Source: Planktosalinus sp963977065
GTDB taxonomy: Bacteria > Bacteroidota > Bacteroidia > Flavobacteriales > Flavobacteriaceae
NCBI GenBank assembly: GCA_963977065.1
Contig: CAXBNF010000007.1
Coordinates: 47,618-111,617, forward strand
Length of the DNA: 64,000 bases
Direction: 5' to 3'
The position numbers and the translations under genes are program-made. The notes beneath the pieces are model-generated. The model saw only the letters and a list, made by a program, of their open reading frames with translations. It was not told where the DNA came from and did no database searches. Positions within the stretch are counted from its first letter, which is position 1, and the number at the start of each line of letters is the position of its first letter. Shown piece by piece: positions 35,561 to 43,791 of this stretch.

Positions 35561-37018
35561 ATGCAAAAGTTACATTCTAATTTAAAAGGAATCCTGTTAT
35601 TATCACTATTGATTTTCCTTGCCCAGAGTTGTGAGAAAGATGACTCTCCAATAGTCTCTGATGACCCCATAAATATTGAAGGCCGCTTTTCAAATTATAT
35701 TAGTTGCGATATTATTGCGGTTCCAAGTGGAGTTGGTTTAAACAGTTATTATACAAAATATTTAAACTGTACGGGAATTCCGGTCATTGCACCCTCTTCA
35801 GTACCTGATGAAGCGCTTTATATTGCAAGTGAAACCACAGAGTTTATGCTCACAGACTTGGCCAATGTAAGAACCAAATTGGTCAATGACGGTAATTACA
35901 TTGCCTTGTATCCTGAAGGGGGTAGCCTAACAGATTTACCGGAACCCTTCGTAGGCTCTGCAGTCAATGATGGAGCCTACACTTGGCAAGGACCCGGTCC
36001 AAATGACCTAAGGGCCGTAGCAAATGACGCCGGAAGTATATTGTGCCTTCCCGGTGCTCCTGTAGGTCATGTTTTGGTTCATGAAATTGCCCATATGATA
36101 CATATTGGGGGACTAAGACTATTGAATAACTCATTTGAAAATGAACTTACGACAATATACAATCAATCCATGTCTGGTGGAAATTGGAGTAATACTTATG
36201 GTACAACTAATCGTGCAGAATTACTTGCCGAAGCTGTCACTATATATTATGGCGTCAACTGGATTGGTCCAGAAGGAGGTGATGGATCCCGTAATAATAT
36301 TGGGACTCGTGCAGAACTGCAAGCAAAAGATCCTACACTGTATAATTTTATAAACACTCATTTTTACAACGGAACTAATTTACCGGGCTGTAGGAGACCC
36401 GTTATTGCAGGCACAACAGCCAATTGCCCGGCAACGGTAACAGATATTGACGGCAATGTCTATGAAGTTGTTAATATAGGCTCTATGTGCTGGATGAAAG
36501 AAAACCTCAAAACAACTCGCTACCGGGACGGTTCACCCATTACTCAGGTTACCGATAATACAGAGTGGGTAAATACATCTACAGGTGCCTGGGCAAATTA
36601 TGACAACAATCCCGATAATGATGCCATATACGGAAAACTATACAATGGGTATGCTTTAAAAAGCGAGAAACTATGCCCCGAAGGTTGGCGGGCACCCACT
36701 TTACAAGATTTGCAGGATATGGTGAATTATGCAGGTGGGGATCACGCTGCTGTTAACCTCAGGGGTTCTGACTTCTGGGAGCCAGGCTTACCTCCCACAA
36801 ACAGTAGTAATTTTACAGCTTTACCTTCTGGTACTCGAAATGGTAATGGAGGGTTTTTTCAAGCAATGGGGCGTGAAACCTTTTTTGGCTCCAAATCCAT
36901 CTCTCAACTCTACCCCACAAAATTATATTCCAAAAATATTTTTTATGACCAGGCAATTGTTTATACCGGAGATGGTCAGAACAATTTTGGGGTTTCTTGT
37001 AGATGTATTAAAGAATAA
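35561..37018 (+). CDS. Lipoprotein with HExxH zinc-peptidase-like domain and FISUMP domain
   Basis: A 485-residue protein. A lipoprotein signal ends LAQSCEKDD (Cys about 24). Residues about 40-270 hold a metallopeptidase-like domain with HEIAH in VLVHEIAHMIH and a later RAELLAEAVTIYYG that could supply the third, glutamate ligand, as in gluzincins of the anthrax lethal-factor type. Residues about 290-485 form a Fibrobacter succinogenes major paralogous (FISUMP) domain: CWMKENLKTTRYRDG, YGKLYNGYAL, CPEGWRAPTLQDL and the end FGVSCRCIKE. The architecture suggests a surface-anchored protease with a carbohydrate- or surface-binding module. It carries the local operator. Confidence 0.83.
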   Translation: MQKLHSNLKGILLLSLLIFLAQSCEKDDSPIVSDDPINIEGRFSNYISCDIIAVPSGVGLNSYYTKYLNCTGIPVIAPSSVPDEALYIASETTEFMLTDLANVRTKLVNDGNYIALYPEGGSLTDLPEPFVGSAVNDGAYTWQGPGPNDLRAVANDAGSILCLPGAPVGHVLVHEIAHMIHIGGLRLLNNSFENELTTIYNQSMSGGNWSNTYGTTNRAELLAEAVTIYYGVNWIGPEGGDGSRNNIGTRAELQAKDPTLYNFINTHFYNGTNLPGCRRPVIAGTTANCPATVTDIDGNVYEVVNIGSMCWMKENLKTTRYRDGSPITQVTDNTEWVNTSTGAWANYDNNPDNDAIYGKLYNGYALKSEKLCPEGWRAPTLQDLQDMVNYAGGDHAAVNLRGSDFWEPGLPPTNSSNFTALPSGTRNGNGGFFQAMGRETFFGSKSISQLYPTKLYSKNIFYDQAIVYTGDGQNNFGVSCRCIKE

Positions 37019-37042
37019 ACCAAAAAATGCTTTTTGGATAGA

Positions 37043-37089
37043 CCACATCTTTGTGTAGTTGAACCCCTATGATTTAACCGATATGTTTA
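37043..37089 (+). promoter_or_regulatory. Operator-promoter 3 of the HK/RR locus
   Basis: CCACATCTTTGTGTAGTTGA (37043-37062) matches the other two boxes except for two right-arm changes. GTTG at 37058-37061, a 20-bp spacer and TATGTTTA at 37082-37089 make the promoter. The next ATG is 60 nt past the box. Confidence 0.7.
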
Positions 37090-37122
37090 CTAAAACTTTA
37101 ATAATCCAAAATAACTAATATT

Positions 37123-38208
37123 ATGAAAAAAAATATTTCACTTTTAATAGTGCTGTTTAGCCTCTCACTTTTTGCACAGGACAAAATTCATATCCACACA
37201 GTAACTCCTGATAATCTTGTGCCCGGAAATCCAAATTCAACCTATATAGACCACCCTGATTTAAATGGTAATTTTAGCGCTAAAATTGTGGTCAAACAGA
37301 GTTATTCCCCAAATGATGTGCTAAATGACCACCCGATTAATTTATTCTACTTCAACAATCAATGGACCATTAACAACTCTGATTTTGCGCCTTTACCTAT
37401 TGGAGCTAGTTTTAATGTGTTTATTGGAGGAAGTAGTACTTCGATAATCTACCATCAAGCAACAGGTGCAAATTCGACAAGCTTTGCCACTTCGATTGAC
37501 GACCCTCTCTTTAACAACCAAAATCCGGGACCTAATGCCGCATTTTCCCATGAATATTTGCCTAATGCTGGTGTCATAGCAAAACCGCTTGGTTTTGATT
37601 ACACTAATGGAAAAAGAAGAATTTATGCAGAAGATTTAGATGGTTTTACCACAGATACAAATTTTATTATTGTAGTTCCCTCTGGAAATGACAGTTTCAC
37701 CCACGAAAGTACTCCCCAGAATATAGAAGGACCATATACTACTATCGATCATCCTTTGCTCAATGATAATCCCAATGTATCGTTTGTATTTGAACATTAC
37801 TATGGCCTGGAAGGTAACCTTAATGATTTTGACCATAACCTTGGTTTATCCTATGTTCCATCTCTCGGTCGCTGGCTAATTTTTGCCCAAGATTTGGCAG
37901 ATTTTATACCGGGTCTGGCCTTTTCAATTTTAACGGCTCCAATAGATGGCACTTTAAGTATTGACGAAAATAATTTGGCATCTAAAATCATTATGCACCC
38001 TAACCCTGTCAACAACATGACAAATATTTCTGCAACTGAAGAAATAAAAAACGTGAGTGTATTAAATATGCTAGGACAAGAGGTATTAATGCTCAAAGGC
38101 AATAGCAATACAATGCAAGTCAATATGGAAGACCTTTCTGCAGGTACTTATTTTGTAAAAGTTCAAACCCATAAAGGCTTTCAAATACTAAAAGCTTTAA
38201 AAAACTAA
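37123..38208 (+). CDS. Secreted triple-repeat protein (DUF7452-like) with T9SS sorting domain
   Basis: A 361-residue protein. The signal peptide ends LFAQ (about 19). Three repeats of about 80-85 residues follow, starting near 22, 105 and 192; each has an opening IHTVT/IYHQAT/FTHEST, a conserved IDHPLLN-type turn, an aromatic strand (INLFYFNNQW, LGFDYTNGKRRIYAEDL, LGLSYVPSLGRWLIFAQDL) and an ending GASFNVFI-like strand. The C-terminus, from MHPNPVNNMTNI to FQILKALKN, is a sorting domain. The repeat looks like the one I know as DUF7452; no activity is established. Third operator-bearing gene, ended by a terminator just before the response-regulator gene. Confidence 0.82.
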   Translation: MKKNISLLIVLFSLSLFAQDKIHIHTVTPDNLVPGNPNSTYIDHPDLNGNFSAKIVVKQSYSPNDVLNDHPINLFYFNNQWTINNSDFAPLPIGASFNVFIGGSSTSIIYHQATGANSTSFATSIDDPLFNNQNPGPNAAFSHEYLPNAGVIAKPLGFDYTNGKRRIYAEDLDGFTTDTNFIIVVPSGNDSFTHESTPQNIEGPYTTIDHPLLNDNPNVSFVFEHYYGLEGNLNDFDHNLGLSYVPSLGRWLIFAQDLADFIPGLAFSILTAPIDGTLSIDENNLASKIIMHPNPVNNMTNISATEEIKNVSVLNMLGQEVLMLKGNSNTMQVNMEDLSAGTYFVKVQTHKGFQILKALKN

Positions 38209-38242
38209 TTAGCCAAACTTGATTTTATTTTTAAATTAGGAG

Positions 38243-38290
38243 AGCCTCTACGGGGAGTGAATTCAAATTCACAGAGGCTTTCCTTTTTTT
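38243..38290 (+). terminator. Terminator before the response-regulator gene
   Basis: AGCCTCT (38243-38249) pairs with AGAGGCT (38273-38279), and TGAATT/AATTCA pairs inside the loop. A T-rich tail follows. It ends the triple-repeat gene. Confidence 0.8.
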
Positions 38291-38318
38291 AACTACCTTT
38301 ACTTAAGATATTTATCTG

Positions 38319-38957
38319 ATGAAGACCATACAACTTGCCCTGATTGAAGATGACTTGCTAATCAAAGAATCACTCAAAACTTACTTTAGTGATAACAAGG
38401 CCATACATTTTAATTTTATTGCAGGAAGCGTAGAAGATTTTTTAAAAGCCATCGATGTCATCAGCAACCCAAAATTAGACATACTGTTACTTGATATTGG
38501 CTTACCCGGAATGTCAGGCTTAGAGGGCATTCGGTTTATTAAAGAAAAGCTCCCCCATATAAACATCATTATGCTTACCACCTATGAGGAAGATGACAAA
38601 ATTTTTAAAGCACTTTGCGCTGGTGCCATTGCCTATATTTCAAAAAGAACACCTCTCACCAAAATTGAGGAAGCCATCCATACCGTTTACCATGGAGGCT
38701 CCTATATGTCACCATCTATTGCCAAAAGGGTGATTGAATATTTTGCCCCAAAACAACAAAAACAAGAAAGTCAGTTGACCTTGCGACAGTTGCAAATCGT
38801 ACAAGGCGTAGTTGATGGGGCAAGCTATAAAATGATAGCTGATAAATTACTTATCTCTATTGACACCGTAAGAGACCATATCAAAAAGATTTACCGCATT
38901 TTAAACATCAACAGCAAAGCAGAACTCATTAAAAAATCCTACGAAGATAATTTATAG
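38319..38957 (+). CDS. NarL/LuxR-family response regulator
   Basis: A 212-residue regulator. The receiver domain (residues 1-125) has EDD at 11-13, the phospho-acceptor Asp in LLLDIGLPGMSG (about 57), a Thr in MLTTYEE and Lys in YISKRT. The LuxR-type helix-turn-helix (about 148-210) contains LTLRQLQIVQGVVDGASYKMIA and SIDTVRDHIKKIYRIL. This class pairs with HisKA_3 kinases; the only such kinase in the window is at 31276-34326. The intervening three genes share a palindrome of the size NarL-type dimers bind, so this protein is the likely DNA-binding factor. It lacks the operator itself. Confidence 0.93.
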   Translation: MKTIQLALIEDDLLIKESLKTYFSDNKAIHFNFIAGSVEDFLKAIDVISNPKLDILLLDIGLPGMSGLEGIRFIKEKLPHINIIMLTTYEEDDKIFKALCAGAIAYISKRTPLTKIEEAIHTVYHGGSYMSPSIAKRVIEYFAPKQQKQESQLTLRQLQIVQGVVDGASYKMIADKLLISIDTVRDHIKKIYRILNINSKAELIKKSYEDNL

Positions 38958-39215
38958 ACGCTCAATTACCGTAGAGGAATTTACTTAGAACTATTTTAGC
39001 CTTCTACTGTAAATCATATAGTGAATTTCCTTCAACAGGTATAATGTGTAAAGAGTATCCTCCAAGCTTTATAATGGGATTCATTATCATATCAAAACCC
39101 ATTAAATAGCTGCTTTAATTTTAGAGTCAAAAAAATCTTTAGTGTATAAACTTCAATTAAATTCCGAAATTTCACTGAAAACTTTTTTTATATCTTTATA
39201 AAAAAAACAAACACA

Positions 39216-40544
39216 ATGAAATACCTCATCCCCATTTTCCTCTTAAGCTTCACATTCTCTAACGCTCAAACTGACACCCGTTTATATGACATCATAAATG
39301 CCGTTTCTGCTGAAAGGCTTGAAAAAGATGTGAGTATGTTGGTCGGTTTTGGTACGCGGCACACCTTAAGCGATACCATTTCCACAACCCGCGGGATCGG
39401 TGCGGCAAGAAGGTGGATCAAACAAGAATTTGAGGTGATTTCCAAAGACTGCAACAACTGCCTCGAAGTATTTTTTCAAAAAGACCTTGTCAAAGAAGGC
39501 ACCAATGCGCGTATCCCCTTTGATGTTGAGGTGGTCAATGTAGTCGCCATACAGCGCGGTACTAAATTCCCCAACCGCTTTATCATCATGAGCGGCGATA
39601 TTGACAGCCGGGTGACAGACCCTAACGATTATACTTCTAACTCGCCGGGAGCAAACGACAATGCCACCGGGATGGCCGGAGCGATGGAAGCTGCACGCGT
39701 ATTGTCAAAATACAAATTTGAAAACAGCATTATCTATACCGGGCTTTCAGGAGAAGAACAAGGGCTCTTTGGAGGAGCAGGGCTTGCTGCTCACGCCAAA
39801 GAAAAAGGTTGGGAAATAATCGGGGTACTCAACAATGATATGATTGGAAATATTGAAGGCGTTAACGGCATCATCAGCAACCGCGATTTCCGCATTTTCT
39901 CAGAACCCGTTCCACCAACTGAAACAGAAAGGGAACGCAATGCTCGTCGTTTTTACGGTGGCGAAGTAGATGGTATTTCACGTCAACTGGCACGTTATGT
40001 TTATAAAACCACAAAAATTTACATGCCCGAAATGAATCCAAGCCTTATTTACCGTTTAGACCGCTTTGGCCGTGGCGGACATCACCGTCCGTTTAACGAT
40101 GCCGGCTTTGCGGGTATTCGCATTATGGAATCACACGAGAATTACTACCGGCAGCACGAAAACATCCGTATGGAAAATGGCATTGCTTATGGCGATGTGA
40201 TTGACTATGTGGATTTTGATTATGCCGCTAAGCTCACCGCTGTGAATGCCATTGCAATGGCCTCATTAGGCTGGGCACCTCCGGCTCCTACAAACGTGGC
40301 TATTGGCGGTATTGTAGAACCCTCAGCCAAACTAAAATGGGACAAAGCCCCCGGTGCAGTGGGCTATAAAATCTACTGGCGCGAGACCACCTCACCCACT
40401 TGGGACCACAGTCACTTTGTGGGCGATGTGAGTGAACATACCCTGGAGGGGATTGTAATAGACAATTACTTTTTTGGCGTCGCCGCGGTGGGCAAAGATG
40501 GACATGAAAGTGTGGTGGTGTTTCCGAATAGCGTGTTTAGGTAG
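39216..40544 (+). CDS. Secreted M28-family metallopeptidase with C-terminal fibronectin-like domain
   Basis: A 442-residue protein with a signal peptide (ending FSNAQ, 18). The M28 di-zinc domain shows SPGANDNATGMAGAMEAARVL, the catalytic GLSGEEQGLFGG, NNDMIGN and HHRPFNDAGFAGIRIMES. The first metal-ligand motif, normally GxHxD, reads MSGDIDSR here, so the His is replaced by Asp. Residues about 355-442 form a fibronectin type III-like beta domain (KLKWDKAPGAVGYKIYWRET). It probably releases amino acids from peptides in the periplasm or outside. No T9SS domain is present. It precedes another secreted peptidase gene. Confidence 0.9.
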   Translation: MKYLIPIFLLSFTFSNAQTDTRLYDIINAVSAERLEKDVSMLVGFGTRHTLSDTISTTRGIGAARRWIKQEFEVISKDCNNCLEVFFQKDLVKEGTNARIPFDVEVVNVVAIQRGTKFPNRFIIMSGDIDSRVTDPNDYTSNSPGANDNATGMAGAMEAARVLSKYKFENSIIYTGLSGEEQGLFGGAGLAAHAKEKGWEIIGVLNNDMIGNIEGVNGIISNRDFRIFSEPVPPTETERERNARRFYGGEVDGISRQLARYVYKTTKIYMPEMNPSLIYRLDRFGRGGHHRPFNDAGFAGIRIMESHENYYRQHENIRMENGIAYGDVIDYVDFDYAAKLTAVNAIAMASLGWAPPAPTNVAIGGIVEPSAKLKWDKAPGAVGYKIYWRETTSPTWDHSHFVGDVSEHTLEGIVIDNYFFGVAAVGKDGHESVVVFPNSVFR

Positions 40545-40708
40545 ACATTAAATGTGAGATTTTAGACATTAGATTTTTTTGCCCGATGAAAGCTTTAAAT
40601 CTCTATGCGGCTTGACAACTTTGTGTGAAACCCCATCTGAGTAAGCTCTGCAATTAAAAAAACGTCCCATTAAAAAAACTATGCTATTTTTGTAGCAAAC
40701 ATCAAAAA

Positions 40709-42337
40709 ATGAAATCTAAAGTTAGTTTACTGTTTTTAGTACTTTTTTCAGGAAGCACACTACTTGCTCAAACCTTTACCAAACAAGACACCCTGCGCGG
40801 CAGCATCACCCCGGAACGTGTTTGGTGGGATCTTACCTTTTACCATCTGGACATTGAAGTAAAACCCGATGAAAAATGGCTGGGCGGGAAAAACACCATC
40901 AGATATACTGTTTTGGAACCGCATCAGGTACTTCAGGTAGATTTACAAGAACCTTTAAAAATGGAGAAAGTAACCCAGGATGGAAAGGAACTGAAAATAA
41001 ATAGCATTGGCAACGCTCATTTCATCACATTAAAAAAGAAACAGAAAAAAGGCGCTTCAGAAGAAGTCGTTGTGCATTACAGCGGTCACCCCAGAGAGGC
41101 CGTGAATGCCCCGTGGGATGGTGGGATTTCGTGGAAACACGATGAAGCAGGAAATCACTTTGTGGGCTCCTCCTGCCAAGGACTGGGCGCCAGTGTTTGG
41201 TGGCCCAACAAAGACCATATGTATGACGAGGTGGATAGTATGGCGATAAGTGTGCGCGTGCCGGAATCTTTGGTGAACGTTTCTAACGGAAGACTCAAAA
41301 ATGTGGAAGAACACGATGATAAAACAAAAACCTGGCATTGGTATGTCACCAACCCCATCAACAATTATGGGGTGAACATCAACATTGGGGATTATGTGCA
41401 TTTTGGCGAAACCTATGAAGGCGAAAACGGAACCCTCGATATGGACTACTGGGTGTTGAGCTACAACCTTGAAAAGGCCAGAGAGCACTTTAAAGATGCC
41501 CCAAGAAGCATGGAAGCCTTCGAATACTGGTTTGGCCCCTACCCTTTTTATGAAGATAGTTACAAACTGGTAGAAGCCCCATATCTGGGGATGGAACACC
41601 AAAGCTCTGTGACTTATGGCAATGAGTATTTGAAAGGCTATCTTGGCAGGGATTTGTCCGGTACCGGTTGGGGTCTAAAGTTTGATTTTATTATTATTCA
41701 CGAAAACGGACACGAATGGTTTGCTAACAACATCACATACAAAGACATTGCTGATATGTGGGTTCATGAAGGATTCACGGCCTATTCTGAAAGCCTGTTT
41801 GTAGAATATTTCTACGGCAAAGAAGCCGGAGCTGAATATGTGGTGGGAACTGGAAATATGATTCAAAATGACAAACCCATCATTGGCCCCTATAATGTTA
41901 ATCAAAGGGGCTCCAAGGATATGTACTACAAAGGAGCAAACATCCTTCACACTTTGCGTCAACTCCTTGAAGATGATGAAAAATGGCGGGAAATCCTTAG
42001 AGGCCTCAACCGAGACTTTTGGCATCAAACGGTAACTTCGTCAGAGATTGAAAACTACATCAGTGAAAAGACGGGTTATGATTTAAAGCAATTCTTTGAC
42101 CAATATTTACGTGATCATAGAATACCAACTGTAGAGTTTAAAATAGACAGCAATGTGCTTTCTTTTCGCTACAGCGAAATCATTGAAGGTTTTGATATGC
42201 CTGTAAGGATTTTTATAAATGATGAACTACAATGGATTTTCCCAAAAGCAGAATGGACTGAAAAAACATTAAAAGAACCAATAAACAGCCTGAAACTTGA
42301 CCCTAACTTTCTAGTGGACGGAATGTTGGAGAGGTAA
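40709..42337 (+). CDS. Secreted M1-family (gluzincin) aminopeptidase
   Basis: A 542-residue protein with a signal peptide (ending LLAQ, 21). The N-terminal beta domain is followed by a catalytic domain with LGMEHQSSVTYGNEY in the place of the GxMEN exopeptidase motif and the zinc site HENGHEWFANNITYKDIADMWVHE (residues in two pieces: HENGH, then the Glu 19 residues on). It cleaves N-terminal residues from peptides. A short C-terminal domain follows instead of the long helical domain of larger M1 enzymes. A TATTTTTG -7 box lies at 40685-40692. It forms, with the M28 gene, a likely peptide-utilisation pair though each has its own upstream gap. Confidence 0.92.
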   Translation: MKSKVSLLFLVLFSGSTLLAQTFTKQDTLRGSITPERVWWDLTFYHLDIEVKPDEKWLGGKNTIRYTVLEPHQVLQVDLQEPLKMEKVTQDGKELKINSIGNAHFITLKKKQKKGASEEVVVHYSGHPREAVNAPWDGGISWKHDEAGNHFVGSSCQGLGASVWWPNKDHMYDEVDSMAISVRVPESLVNVSNGRLKNVEEHDDKTKTWHWYVTNPINNYGVNINIGDYVHFGETYEGENGTLDMDYWVLSYNLEKAREHFKDAPRSMEAFEYWFGPYPFYEDSYKLVEAPYLGMEHQSSVTYGNEYLKGYLGRDLSGTGWGLKFDFIIIHENGHEWFANNITYKDIADMWVHEGFTAYSESLFVEYFYGKEAGAEYVVGTGNMIQNDKPIIGPYNVNQRGSKDMYYKGANILHTLRQLLEDDEKWREILRGLNRDFWHQTVTSSEIENYISEKTGYDLKQFFDQYLRDHRIPTVEFKIDSNVLSFRYSEIIEGFDMPVRIFINDELQWIFPKAEWTEKTLKEPINSLKLDPNFLVDGMLER

Positions 42338-42415
42338 TATATAAAACTAAATTTCTTGCTTGAAATTAGTGACTAAGAACCAAATATAAGCCTATATAAA
42401 TTAATATTTTAAACT

Positions 42416-42859
42416 TTGAATAACTTCACTTTTTGCCTACTATTTATTATTTCATTGGGGCTTTACTCTCAGGAGAAAGAATTTTCTGAATTGGAAGAAA
42501 TCAAACTAAAAATGACCCAAATCAATGAAGCCTTTATTGCTAAAGATACTTCGGCTTTATCCAAATTACTTCATAGAGACCTATCACTAGGTCACTCTAA
42601 CGGCTGGCTGGAAACAAAACCCGATTTACTTCAAACCCTTATAAATCAAGGTGTGCTCTATACACATATCGAAATGAAGGGTGAGCCAGAAATCCACTTT
42701 ACCTCAGAAAACCTCATCACCACCAGAAGAAATATCAATGTAAGTGGTGTGGTTAACAACACCCCATTTGATGTAAAACTCAATATTCTTGAAATTTGGA
42801 TTTGTGAAGGTAATGAATGGCAACTGCTCGCTCGGCAAAGTGTGAATAGAAAGGAATAA
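42416..42859 (+). CDS. NTF2-like (DUF4440-type) secreted protein, TTG start
   Basis: A 147-residue protein. A signal peptide (NNFTFCLLFIISLGLYSQ) precedes a SnoaL/NTF2-like domain with EAFIAKDTSALSKLLHRDLSLGHSNG and ending WQLLARQSVNR. NTF2-like folds in this size range serve as small enzymes, immunity proteins or ligand binders, so the role is open. No ATG is available before the signal peptide: the frame starts at TTG 42416. It is separated from the convergent fasciclin gene by a bidirectional terminator. Confidence 0.82.
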   Translation: MNNFTFCLLFIISLGLYSQEKEFSELEEIKLKMTQINEAFIAKDTSALSKLLHRDLSLGHSNGWLETKPDLLQTLINQGVLYTHIEMKGEPEIHFTSENLITTRRNINVSGVVNNTPFDVKLNILEIWICEGNEWQLLARQSVNRKE

Positions 42860-42860
42860 A

Positions 42861-42889
42861 AAAAGACCTCGGTTTAATGAGGTCTTTTT
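42861..42889. terminator. Bidirectional terminator
   Basis: AAAAGACCTC (42861-42870) pairs with GAGGTCTTTT (42879-42888); A-run before and T-run after serve both converging genes. Confidence 0.92.
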
Positions 42890-42911
42890 GAATTAAGTGT
42901 TAAAAAACGTT

Positions 42912-43544
42912 TTATGCTTTTGGCATAATTACTTTATCAATGGCGTGAATCACGCCATTTGAAGCGTCAACATCTGTGATAATTACAGTAGAAGAACCAC
43001 CCTTAGCGTCTTTAATCATTACCTTATTATCTTTTAATGAGAGGGTAAGAATTTCGCCTTGAATTGTAACCACTTCATATTTGTTATTATTTTCCTGTAT
43101 GACTTTTACTAAGTCAGCAGCTTTCCATTCCCCAGAAACAACGTGGTATGTTAATAAACCGGCTAGCTTCTTTTTGTTTTCATCTTTCATTAGATTATCC
43201 AAAGTCGCTTTGGGAACTTTACTGAATGCCTCATTGGTAGGAGCAAAAACCGTAAAGGGTCCTTCGCTACTTAGAGTTTCTGCAAGACCTGCATTTTTAA
43301 CTGCAGAAGCAAGGGTAGAAAAGTTTTCATTTTTCATAGCAATTGCTGCTACTGTATTGGCCTCAAATTCAGCCGTTAATCTGGCTTCTTCCTCAGCCTT
43401 CTGGGCCGCAGCTTCTTCTTCCATTTTTAGCTGTTCAGCCTTGACTGCTGCCTCAGCTTCAGCTTCTTTCTTTTTAGAGTCATCACAGCTTGCAAATAGC
43501 AAACCGATAACTGCAAGTGATACTACAATTTTTCTAATTTTCAT
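42912..43544 (-). CDS. Fasciclin-domain lipoprotein
   Basis: A 210-residue protein. The lipoprotein signal ends LLFASCDDS (Cys about 20). An Ala/Glu/Lys-rich, probably coiled-coil spacer (about 25-70) holds one fasciclin (FAS1/BIg-H3) domain away from the membrane: SEGPFTVFAPTNEAFSKVP, LLTYHVVSGEW, and the end DVDASNGVIHAIDKVIMP are the classic motifs. FAS1 domains mediate adhesion. It is a single-gene unit with an AT-rich leader upstream. Confidence 0.92.
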   Translation of the reverse strand: MKIRKIVVSLAVIGLLFASCDDSKKKEAEAEAAVKAEQLKMEEEAAAQKAEEEARLTAEFEANTVAAIAMKNENFSTLASAVKNAGLAETLSSEGPFTVFAPTNEAFSKVPKATLDNLMKDENKKKLAGLLTYHVVSGEWKAADLVKVIQENNNKYEVVTIQGEILTLSLKDNKVMIKDAKGGSSTVIITDVDASNGVIHAIDKVIMPKA

Positions 43545-43791
43545 AATGATGGTTTTTTAATTCTCTCAAATATACCTTATGAAGATGTTAATTTGTAATA
43601 AAGAAAATTAATCTTATGTTAATTGTTTTAGAAATTATTAGTGTGGAAATCAGTACCTACTTAAAACCATTCTCAGATTAGTAACACATATAGATTAAAG
43701 GTTTTCCTTTTATACAATAGTTTTTAGGAAACACTAGCTATATGAGAAAAATATAATATTTTTACAGCACACTACGATCCCTTTATAACAC

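Noticed and set aside
41057..41602. 181-residue minus-strand frame
   Set aside because: It lies wholly inside and antisense to the M1 peptidase, whose motifs are all intact. A long antisense frame here is a by-product of codon use.
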